16,810 nt of DNA, from the NCBI RefSeq assembly GCF_000208925.1, contig NW_001915169.1, forward strand, positions 1-16,810. Reading direction: 5' to 3'. The DNA is from Entamoeba histolytica HM-1:IMSS. Lineage: Eukaryota > Evosea > Mastigamoebida > Endamoebidae. Below the pieces are notes generated by a model. That model made no database searches. It had not been told where the DNA came from and saw only the letters and a program-made list of their open reading frames with translations. A program made the position numbers and the translations under genes. Each line of letters starts with the position of its first letter. Position 1 is the stretch's first letter. Below, one piece after another: positions 7,928-15,550 of the stretch.

Positions 7928-8758
7928 TTATTCTTCTTCAATAACTTTATTAATCCATTCAACAAAACAAGTAAATTGTTCTTGACAATTATTTTCAGTA
8001 AAAAGTAAATGATTCATGTTATGATATTCTTTGTATTTACTTTTTGAGTTTTTCAAATGAAGTGATTTAATCCGACTTCCAATAACATCAACAATAGAAT
8101 CAGCATCTCCATGTTCTATATAAAAAGGAATAGTAATATCAGTATCTTTTTCCAAATCTCCAGTTTTAGCAATTTGAAAAACAGAATTTAAAGCCAAATT
8201 TCCATTAAACATCAAAGGATCAGAATGATATTTAATGAATAATTCATCGTTAGGAAATATTTTATGATTTGATGGACAAGGAATAAAGATCTTTGGAAAG
8301 AAAAAAAGAAGAATCATTAAAAGATAATAAATCCAATAAACGATTTTTGTTTTTAAAATGAGTCCTGGAGCAATAGCTATTCCAGCAGTAATATCAGATC
8401 TTGTTCTTGCAATGATACAAGTAATTAACCCACCTAATGAATGACCGAGTAGAATTAAGGGTAAAGGTTGAGTTGAAGTTTTAATAAGATTAATATATTG
8501 ATTTGTGATATTAACTAATTCATCTATATTATTAAAATATGTTTTTGGTTTACCTGATGATCTTCCATGATATGGAAAATCAAACATAAATACTGAAAAT
8601 TTATTTTGAACAAAATACTTTGCTAATTCAGTTAATGGTCCAGAATATCCTCTAAATCCATGCATTATAATAATATTTGATTTTGCATTTTTAACGTGAT
8701 ATTCACAACTAAAAATTGAATAATTATTAATATTGTACTTCTTTTCAATTAATTTCAT
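7928..8758 (-). CDS. Alpha/beta hydrolase, monoglyceride-lipase-like (serine aminopeptidase S33 family)
   Basis: A 276-residue hydrolase, close to the family norm. The oxyanion strand is IIIMHGFRGYSG (29-40), followed by FDFPYHGRSSG (59-69). The nucleophile elbow is GHSLGG with Ser107. The acid is Asp220 in HGDADSIVD, and the base is His250 in YHNMNHLLF. Between residues ~139 and 160 the cap region is strongly hydrophobic (YWIYYLLMILLFFFP), suggesting contact with membranes or lipid, as in monoglyceride lipase. There is no signal peptide, so a cytosolic or membrane-associated lipase or esterase is likely. The substrate cannot be read from sequence; lysophospholipids, monoacylglycerols or acyl-CoA thioesters are all possible. 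The stop codon lies 142 bp from the start of the short gap to the RhoGEF gene's 3' end. Confidence 0.88.
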   Translation of the reverse strand: MKLIEKKYNINNYSIFSCEYHVKNAKSNIIIMHGFRGYSGPLTELAKYFVQNKFSVFMFDFPYHGRSSGKPKTYFNNIDELVNITNQYINLIKTSTQPLPLILLGHSLGGLITCIIARTRSDITAGIAIAPGLILKTKIVYWIYYLLMILLFFFPKIFIPCPSNHKIFPNDELFIKYHSDPLMFNGNLALNSVFQIAKTGDLEKDTDITIPFYIEHGDADSIVDVIGSRIKSLHLKNSKSKYKEYHNMNHLLFTENNCQEQFTCFVEWINKVIEEE

Positions 8759-8770
8759 TATTTAATTCTT

Positions 8771-8795
8771 TGTTCATAAAATTTTATTAAATAGT
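8771..8795 (-). promoter_or_regulatory. Possible core promoter of the hydrolase gene
   Basis: The minus strand carries CTATTTAAT about 28-37 nt before the ATG (TATA-like) and TATGAACA about 14-20 nt before it, which partly matches the GAAC element AATGAACT. Order and spacing fit an Entamoeba core promoter, but both matches are imperfect. Confidence 0.3.
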
Positions 8796-8900
8796 AAAAT
8801 TTATAATAAATTTATTTAATTTATTTCTAAAAAAAAAGAACAAAATATTATTTGTTTAAATCCTATTACATTTATTTGAATGGTTATTATAGTATTTAAG

Positions 8901-10796
8901 CTAAATAATTTCAGGTTTTGAAGTTTCAGATTTTACTGGTGGTTGAGGTAAAGGACGTGATTTATAAGATAATCTATTAGTTTGAGATAAACGTGAAGTA
9001 CTTTTTTGATGTAAAGGTGTAGATTGAGTTAAGGTAGATTCACTTGTTCTTGATTTATTTGGAACTTGTGGAGGTATTTTTTTTGGAGGTTGTGTAACTG
9101 AAAGATTAGAAGAAGATAAACCAACTGCTGAATGTGAAAGTTGTTGTTTAGGTTGTGGAGTTGGAATTGGTTTATTTGGAGGGAGAGGAGGTTTTCTTTT
9201 TGGTTCAGGAAGATGTGAAGAAGGAAGTGTTTGCATTGAGCTACTATGTTGTAATTGAATTTTTTGAGGAGTATTACCAACAACTGGAGAAGGAGAATGT
9301 TTAGGTTGAGTAGGAGGAACAGAAGTAGAAGAAAGAGATCGAGGAGAAGGTTGTTTATCAAACTCAATATCTTCAAATTCTTGCCAATCGTCATTTTGTT
9401 CAGAGTCATTAATATCACCTCCAGATAAAATCTTTTGTTGTTCAAAGATAGAACGTTTTGACATTTCAGTATCTAATCTTTTTTCTCTTGTTGATATATC
9501 TTTTTGTTTTAATCGATTTTTATTATATAAATCAAAACATTTTGCACATACCCTTTCTAATGTATTATTTGGTGGAATTGGCATTTTCCATTTACTACAT
9601 TCTCCACAAATACATCTTCCACATGCTCTACAATGATGTCTTCTTCTTACAAAAGTAAAATCTATATGACACAATTCACAGTTTGATGCTTCACTGTCAG
9701 GTTTAAATACAGGACGAACAACAGTACTTCTTGTATTTTTAGCAGTGATAGTACCATTTTGTTTTTCAATAGACTTATTTAAAGCATCCAACCATTCTTT
9801 TTTATCTTCTTGATTTTTAGCAAAAACAACAAAACTACGATTACCTGATTGAATTTGAAAAGCAAACTTCCGAGTAGAAGAGTCTTGAATATCAGTAATA
9901 ATACAATCTAATAAGTCAATGATTCTATCATCAGAAACAGTAACAATACCCATAGTTTCAGTTCCATAAATTAATTGATCATTAAATAAAATGAAATATC
10001 TTGGTTTAGGAGTTTTTCTACATTGTTTAGTAAGAAAACCTTCTTTAACAAAATACCGAGAAGAATTAACTAATTCTCCAGAATATCCACGAATAGAATC
10101 TCTTATTTTAAACATTTTTAACATTCTTTCAGTATTTAATAAAGCAGCATTACAAACTTGAGCTAATTCTTCTACTTCTTTTAAAACACCTTGAATAATA
10201 GGATATTGAGAATGATTAACATCAGTATTCTTTAAAAGATCTTTTAATAATAAAACATATCGAGGAATACGTTGAACTGGCATAATAAGAATAGAACGTA
10301 ATGGTTGTTGGCTTTTACTAGGAATTTTAATACGACATTGTTCAAGAAATGAAACAACAATTGGACTTTTTTCTATTGCAGCTAATGCATGTAAACAAAT
10401 TTCATTATTTCCAATAAACATTTTATATACTTTTAAATATGGTATAAACCTTTTAAAGCAATCAACTACTTTATTTTCTAATGTTTTATTATTTCTATAA
10501 CTTTCCATATCTTTTAAAAATGCTGTTGCTGTTGAAAGTACTTCTGGTAAATATAAAAATATTTCATTTTTTCTTGTTTCATTTAATTCATTACATTGAA
10601 GAAATGGTTTATAATAATATTCAATACATTGTTCTAATGTATTAACATAACTTTCTTCTGTTGTATATATCTCATCTACTATTCTTTCTCTTTTACTTAT
10701 TCTTTCTTTTATTTTTCCTTCTTCTTTTTCTTTATTCGTGTTATTCTTTTCAATTGGTTTTGTTAATGGATCTATTACGTTTATTGATTCACTCAT
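8901..10796 (-). CDS. RhoGEF with DH, PH and FYVE domains
   Basis: A 631-residue exchange factor for Rho/Rac GTPases with PI3P binding. The DH domain spans about 36-225 and includes the conserved helix RSILIMPVQRIPRYVLLLKD (167-186). The PH domain spans about 247-345, with the C-terminal helix Trp at 335. The FYVE zinc finger spans about 364-425. It has the four cysteine pairs C373/376, C389/392, C397/400 and C417/420, and the PI3P signature RRRHHCRACG at 384-393. The usual leading WxxD is FKPD here. After an acidic patch (468-480) the last ~150 residues are rich in P, S, Q and K with PxxP motifs (PPLPPNKP, RPLPQPP) suited to SH3 partners. Entamoeba has a family of FYVE proteins that mostly carry RhoGEF domains and act on PI3P-marked phagosomes; membership here is inferred. 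The start codon directly follows a GAAC/initiator motif. Confidence 0.95.
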   Translation of the reverse strand: MSESINVIDPLTKPIEKNNTNKEKEEGKIKERISKRERIVDEIYTTEESYVNTLEQCIEYYYKPFLQCNELNETRKNEIFLYLPEVLSTATAFLKDMESYRNNKTLENKVVDCFKRFIPYLKVYKMFIGNNEICLHALAAIEKSPIVVSFLEQCRIKIPSKSQQPLRSILIMPVQRIPRYVLLLKDLLKNTDVNHSQYPIIQGVLKEVEELAQVCNAALLNTERMLKMFKIRDSIRGYSGELVNSSRYFVKEGFLTKQCRKTPKPRYFILFNDQLIYGTETMGIVTVSDDRIIDLLDCIITDIQDSSTRKFAFQIQSGNRSFVVFAKNQEDKKEWLDALNKSIEKQNGTITAKNTRSTVVRPVFKPDSEASNCELCHIDFTFVRRRHHCRACGRCICGECSKWKMPIPPNNTLERVCAKCFDLYNKNRLKQKDISTREKRLDTEMSKRSIFEQQKILSGGDINDSEQNDDWQEFEDIEFDKQPSPRSLSSTSVPPTQPKHSPSPVVGNTPQKIQLQHSSSMQTLPSSHLPEPKRKPPLPPNKPIPTPQPKQQLSHSAVGLSSSNLSVTQPPKKIPPQVPNKSRTSESTLTQSTPLHQKSTSRLSQTNRLSYKSRPLPQPPVKSETSKPEII

Positions 10797-10811
10797 TGAT
10801 TTTTAAGTTCT
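10797..10811 (-). promoter_or_regulatory. GAAC plus initiator-like motif directly before the RhoGEF ATG
   Basis: The minus strand reads AGAACTTAAAAATCA immediately followed by ATG. It is identical to 2395-2409 upstream of the Wntless-like gene. GAACT matches the GAAC-element core and AAAAATCA approximates the initiator. Transcription from here would leave almost no leader. A poly-T run (10841-10853, plus strand) lies further upstream. Confidence 0.6.
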
Positions 10812-11462
10812 TTTTCTTTCGTTTTGTGTTTTTCTTATTATTTTTTTTTTTTTAGTTTTTTATATATTCTATTAATAGTTTTTTTAAATTAATCTTTAAT
10901 GAACTTAAAAATATCTCTTTGAAATTGTTATTTTTAATATTTTATAAAAAAAAATTATTTCATAATTAATGCATTTCATTCATTTTTAAATTGAAAGAAA
11001 AAGAATGAAATATATCTGAGTAGAAATAATTTATAGTTAGAAGAATAAAAATAAAAAAGATATTATCAAATAATTTTCAGTTATAACAAATTACATTAGT
11101 TATAATAAATACTAAATAATATGAATTAATAATCAAGAGTTGTAAATAATATTCATTAGTTATGAATTTAAACTATCAAAATAAGTAATTCAATCCAAAT
11201 TTAATTATCAAATTCCTAAAAATAAAATACCATTTAATTATTTTTTTAAAGAAGAAAAAAAAAAAAAAAAAAAAAATAAGTAAAAAATGGAAAGTAATAA
11301 ATAAGAAATTTGATAATAAAAAACACAAATATTTATGAATAAAAATAAAATGTTATTTGAAGTTTTTTAAAACCATTAAATTAAATATAAAGTAAATTTT
11401 ACTATAAATTATAATAAAATAATAATTTAAAATACAATAAAAAGTACTTTTCAATTAAAATA
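10812..11462. other. A/T-rich gap with a 22-base A run
   Basis: Region between the RhoGEF start and the acid-phosphatase stop. It holds a T-run at 10841-10853 and an uninterrupted run of 22 A at 11255-11276 (plus strand). No open frame or repeat beyond low complexity was recognised. The A run could be a retroposed tail, but nothing transcript-like precedes it. Confidence 0.45.
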
Positions 11463-12725
11463 TTAATTGTTAGTAAACCATCCTTTTCTAGAAATTATTC
11501 TTGGTTTCTTAATAGCAACATCATTACATGAAGAGTATTGAGGAACTTTAGCACGTAATTTAGATTCGAATTCAGTAAGAGAACACATATCATCAATTAA
11601 AGTACATAATTTATTTAATTTTAATACTTCATCATTTAATAATGTTCTAACAAATATTTGATTATCTTTAGTATAATATTCAAATACTATAGTAGATGCA
11701 TAAGGAATAGCTATTTGAGTGTCATATTCAAGTAATGATAAAATACCATAAATTGAAGTATCATGTGCAGAGTAATGTTGATAAACAATATTTGACTTAA
11801 GTGCATCATCAGTATCATTTAACATTTCATCAATAAAGAATCCAAGTTGATATGGAGCAATTTCATTATTAAAGAAATATTTATTTTCATATAAATATTC
11901 ATTAACAAGAATTTTATAATCATCTTCTGTAAAACATTCATTATCTTTACAAGGAAGAGTAACGTTATGACAAATACGAGCTGTAATTAAATCAACATAG
12001 TCATATAAATATGATGATCCTGATTGAAACCCAGTAATTCTTTTTAATTTATTAAATACATTTTTAAATGTTGGTTCTTCTCTTCTTTTAATAATATCTT
12101 CATTTGTTGCTATTTTTTCTTCTAATTCATTAATTTTAGGGCAACAATTTCTATTTGGTTTTAATGTTTCAATTTCATATGGTCTTGTTTTTATTTCAAT
12201 ATCAACTACACTTTTTCTTCTTTCAAGTGGATAAAATGTTTGTAAAAATGCTTGTGCACTTTGTAATGTTCTTACTTTAGCTGATGCTCTAATTTTAACA
12301 ATTGATGGATCAAAGTATGTTGGTAATAATTGATGATGTTGTCTATATATTTCATCAAAATGTTTTCCTAATTGATAATGCATTGTTATTCCTTCTGGTG
12401 TTAATTGTCCTGGTTCACAACTTCCTTTCCACATATAATTCTCTGCAAATGGATTATTCTTTTTATCAATTACTGTTGCTTTAGAAGATGCAGTATGTGA
12501 GACTTTATTTCCATTGTTCATATAAATATGTGATTCTTCTAATGTACCACAATAAAATTCTCCATTGTCTCCATAAAATGAATCTCCTGGTGCTCTGTCT
12601 CCATGTCTTGCAATAGCCTGAACATATTTAAGTGTATACCCATTTACAACATCTTTGTATTGAGCTCTAATTGGTGTACACAGTTGACTATAACTTAAAC
12701 AAATAAATAAAACAAGTATGAACAT
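11463..12725 (-). CDS. Secreted histidine acid phosphatase
   Basis: A 420-residue phosphomonoesterase of the histidine phosphatase superfamily, branch 2. A hydrophobic signal peptide (about 1-14, MFILVLFICLSYSQ) predicts export or delivery to lysosome-like vacuoles. The catalytic motif RHGDRAP is at 40-46, with His41 as phosphate acceptor. The second phosphate-pocket arginine lies in RASAKVRTLQSAQAFLQ (146-162), and the proton-donor pair HD is at 321-322 in YSAHDTSIYG. Ten or more cysteines and N-glycosylation sites (N254, N303) fit a secreted enzyme. There is no C-terminal membrane span. The length fits prostatic-type acid phosphatases (about 350-430). The similarity to PXYLP1/ACP-type enzymes does not settle the substrate. 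The start is supported by the signal peptide and by three GAACT motifs just upstream. Confidence 0.93.
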   Translation of the reverse strand: MFILVLFICLSYSQLCTPIRAQYKDVVNGYTLKYVQAIARHGDRAPGDSFYGDNGEFYCGTLEESHIYMNNGNKVSHTASSKATVIDKKNNPFAENYMWKGSCEPGQLTPEGITMHYQLGKHFDEIYRQHHQLLPTYFDPSIVKIRASAKVRTLQSAQAFLQTFYPLERRKSVVDIEIKTRPYEIETLKPNRNCCPKINELEEKIATNEDIIKRREEPTFKNVFNKLKRITGFQSGSSYLYDYVDLITARICHNVTLPCKDNECFTEDDYKILVNEYLYENKYFFNNEIAPYQLGFFIDEMLNDTDDALKSNIVYQHYSAHDTSIYGILSLLEYDTQIAIPYASTIVFEYYTKDNQIFVRTLLNDEVLKLNKLCTLIDDMCSLTEFESKLRAKVPQYSSCNDVAIKKPRIISRKGWFTNN

Positions 12726-12748
12726 TACTTTGTTTAATATTTTTTTTT

Positions 12749-12778
12749 AGTTCTTTTCAGTTCTTTTTAGTTCTTTTC
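12749..12778 (-). promoter_or_regulatory. Three tandem GAACT motifs upstream of the acid phosphatase
   Basis: Three 10-bp units read on the minus strand as GAAAAGAACT, AAAAAGAACT and GAAAAGAACT, ending 24 nt before the ATG. GAACT is the core of the Entamoeba GAAC promoter element, which normally occurs once. The array could be a multiplied promoter element or simple slippage in a T-rich tract. Confidence 0.45.
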
Positions 12779-14208
12779 TTTTTTCTTCTTTTTCTATTCT
12801 TTTTTCCATTCATTATTTATGTATTATAAAACATAATTTGTTACTTGAAATATTTAAATGATATTTTCAATTTCAAAAAATAAATGTATTAGCTTTGCTG
12901 TATTTATAAATATCTTCTTTTTCAATAATATTCGAAAAAGGAAATCAGTTTAATTGATTGTTAGTTAATGGATTGTATTTGGCTTTATTATTTAATTTAT
13001 CTCTCTTTTATTAAATTGTTAAATAAATATAATTACAACAAATCAATACAATAAATAATACTTATTAACAAAATGAATGAATTTTTTTTATTAATATTAT
13101 TATTTTTTTGTTTATTGGGTTTATGTTTTGGTATACTATTGTACTCATTTCCAATTCATTCTTTTTATTATCTTCATTTCATCTTTGAAGTGTATTGCTT
13201 ATTACTTGTATAACTTCTTTGATTTAGGCATAAAGGAACAATTTAATAATTCTTCAATTAACAATATTATTCAGTATCTGGTTGTTTTATTTAAAAAACA
13301 AATAAACTGTATTTGTTTAAAGTTTATTGATATTTTACAACTTTGTGTCATGACCCCATTTTTGTAGTTATATTTTGTTGGTTGGTATTTTTATAAAACA
13401 GTGTTATTAACTAAATATTGTATTATTTGTATTGGTTTTCTTCACAATACTCAAAGTGATATGCAAATAAACATATATATATATATATTCAAAACATCTT
13501 TTTTTAATAAGATGAAATTGTTATATAAATAAATTTTAATACAAAATAATAACTGTTTCAATCTGTTCTATAATATCAAGAAGTTATATCAGTTACTATA
13601 AACAAAGTACTATGTTAATATAAACAGAAAAAATGACAAATATAACACTACAATAAATGAACTACAATTCAATTAAAATCGATGATTTATAAGAATATTG
13701 AGTAATAAAACGAGTGATACCAAAGAAATATGGAAATAACGATCAATGGAGAATATAAAAATCAAAAACAAACGATATATAAAATAAAAAAATAGTAATA
13801 TAAATAATGTAATAAATAAATGAAATAAATATATAAAATATTAAGAATAAAAGAAATATTTACTAATTGATTCTAATCTATCTAACGTATTTAACGTCGA
13901 TTTTAATACTTATTTTATCAATTTTAATTTACAATTTTGTTATTTCTAAATTTATATTTCAATTTTTAATTTATTTATACTTATATTCATTTTATCTTAT
14001 TTCTATTTTATTCTTATTTCTTTTCTTATTTATTAAAAACACCATCATTGGGTGTGAATATTTCAAATGAAATTAAATAAATCAACATTGAATTATGTCC
14101 ATTTTTAATTCACCATTTCATTCATTGGCAGATGAACAAAATGTTAATATTCTTCATTGATTTGTTTTTTATTCTTTTTTAGTTCATTTTCAATTATTCA
14201 AGATTGAA
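12779..14208. other. Gene-poor A/T-rich intergenic region
   Basis: About 1.4 kb with short hydrophobic or N/K/I-rich frames only. The plus-strand frames at 13128-13367 and 13867-14070 have biased low-complexity translations; the first begins at TTG rather than ATG. A short TA microsatellite lies near 13472-13488. No RNA gene or mobile element was recognised. Confidence 0.5.
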
Positions 14209-15393
14209 TCATTTCAATTCAATTACTATGATTCGTTTTGGTGTGAAATAATTTGGCCATTCTTTTCCACAAAGTGCATTTGATATTCCTTCATATTCAA
14301 ATGAATATTGATTACAATATGAATATGTTTTATTATTTTCTTTATAAACAAGAATATCACTATATCCATGTCCAAATTCAAACAGACGATCATCTGATTG
14401 ATTAAATAAACAAAATGCATGTTGTGGTATTTCAATATCAAATTTCTTCATTCCTTCTATTCTTCCATTTGATTCTAATGAAAATACAAATGATTGTGAA
14501 TCATATATATAATAACCAACTTCATCAATTTTAGAATTAATATATCCTCCAAATTTATTTCCTTCTTCATCTTCAATAATAATTATTATATGTTCTTTAT
14601 TCATTACTCTTTCTCCAAATACTGAGGTATCATAATTCCAATCATCTTTATCTGAATCAAATAATATATTTGATATTCTTTTTTCTGTCCATTCTTCTAG
14701 TTGTTTGATTTGGTGTTTTGATGTTATTTCAGAGTCTTTATATTTCACTTCTTTAGGTATAACACAACTTTCTTTATCACTCATTGATGTAGTGTTTCTT
14801 TCATTCAAGACTATGTCTCTTAATGTGTTTAAAAAATTTATTTGTCTTTCATCTTGAGTCAAACATTCTGTCATCATTTCTTCTTCAACTACTCCTCTAA
14901 TTAATTCTCTATCTTCATGACTTGGTGTTTGAGTATTTTCATGAATGTCTTCATGACTTGGTGTTTGAGTATTTTTAAGAATTTTTTTAATCAGGAAACG
15001 ATGAAAAATTACGTCTGTAGTAGTTACTGCAAATTGTTTGTCTTGTTCTTCTAGTCTCTTGTTAATAGACTCATTTGCTTGTTGTGTTTGTTCTTTCACT
15101 TCTCTTATCTTTTCAATAGTCATTTTTTCAAGTTTGTTTATTTGCTCTTTCATTTTTTCTTCATTTTCATCCTTTGAACACAACTTTATCACAAACATTT
15201 CAATGTCATTCATTTTGTTTTGGAATTGATTGAATTGTTGAGAAAGGTTGTCTAAGCTTTCATTGATTTTTCCAATGTATTTATTAAGATAATTAGAAAA
15301 TAATATCTCTATTTTGTGTAAAAGTATTCTTAAAATATCATTGTCAAAACATTCGAATGTATGTGAAACAGTCTCATTCTGTTGATGTTGCAT
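14209..15393 (-). CDS. Coiled-coil TLDc-domain protein
   Basis: A 394-residue protein. Residues ~30-120 are a charged heptad-like region (for example MKEQINKLEKMTIEKIREVK) predicted to form a coiled coil. A 12-residue tandem duplication, NTQTPSHEDIHE then NTQTPSHEDREL (141-164), follows. The C-terminal half (~226-394) is a TLDc domain. It starts with WTEKRISNILFDSDKDDW, contains SVFGERVMNKEHIIIIIEDE and GNKFGGYI (278-285), then a FCLFNQSDDRLFEFGHGYSD segment, and ends with the PKRIIVIEL strand. Coiled-coil TLDc proteins form a sizeable family in Entamoeba. TLDc domains elsewhere bind the V-ATPase or act in oxidative-stress resistance; the role here is unknown. No signal peptide or membrane span was seen. 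Confidence 0.88.
   Translation of the reverse strand: MQHQQNETVSHTFECFDNDILRILLHKIEILFSNYLNKYIGKINESLDNLSQQFNQFQNKMNDIEMFVIKLCSKDENEEKMKEQINKLEKMTIEKIREVKEQTQQANESINKRLEEQDKQFAVTTTDVIFHRFLIKKILKNTQTPSHEDIHENTQTPSHEDRELIRGVVEEEMMTECLTQDERQINFLNTLRDIVLNERNTTSMSDKESCVIPKEVKYKDSEITSKHQIKQLEEWTEKRISNILFDSDKDDWNYDTSVFGERVMNKEHIIIIIEDEEGNKFGGYINSKIDEVGYYIYDSQSFVFSLESNGRIEGMKKFDIEIPQHAFCLFNQSDDRLFEFGHGYSDILVYKENNKTYSYCNQYSFEYEGISNALCGKEWPNYFTPKRIIVIELK
14912..14975 (-). repeat. 36-bp in-frame tandem duplication inside the TLDc gene
   Basis: The 28 bases at 14912-14939 recur exactly at 14948-14975, a period of 36 bp, encoding two copies of a 12-residue unit beginning NTQTPSHED. Its exactness suggests a recent duplication, and copy number may vary between strains. 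Confidence 0.85.
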
Positions 15394-15509
15394 TGTGTTT
15401 ATTATCAGATTATTGAGAATTAAACCCTTTTAATTTGTATTTGATTGGTTAGTTTTATAAATTTTTGTACTATTTCTTTCTCTATTTTTCTATTATAAAT
15501 CGAAGTGAT

Positions 15510-15550
15510 TTGAAGGTGTTATGTCTGAAACACGACACAAACACTAATAG
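15510..15550. repeat. Diverged continuation of the right inverted-repeat arm
   Basis: Partner of 2026-2066, with the shared core GACAT followed by CACCTT when read on the minus strand. It lies between the right arm and the TLDc gene's start codon, so it may form part of that gene's upstream region. Confidence 0.5.

Noticed and set aside
9029..9445. A 138-codon minus-strand frame inside the RhoGEF gene.
   Set aside because: It overlaps the well-supported DH-PH-FYVE gene in another frame, and its L/N-rich composition is that of a shadow frame.
11255..11276. A run of 22 A as the tail of a retroposed SINE or LINE.
   Set aside because: No SINE-like or LINE-like sequence precedes it, and no target-site duplication was seen; a homopolymer by slippage is simpler.
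13128..13367. A 79-codon frame that could be a small membrane protein.
   Set aside because: It starts at TTG, has no conserved motif, and similar frames arise often in A/T-rich sequence; no start-site motif is nearby.
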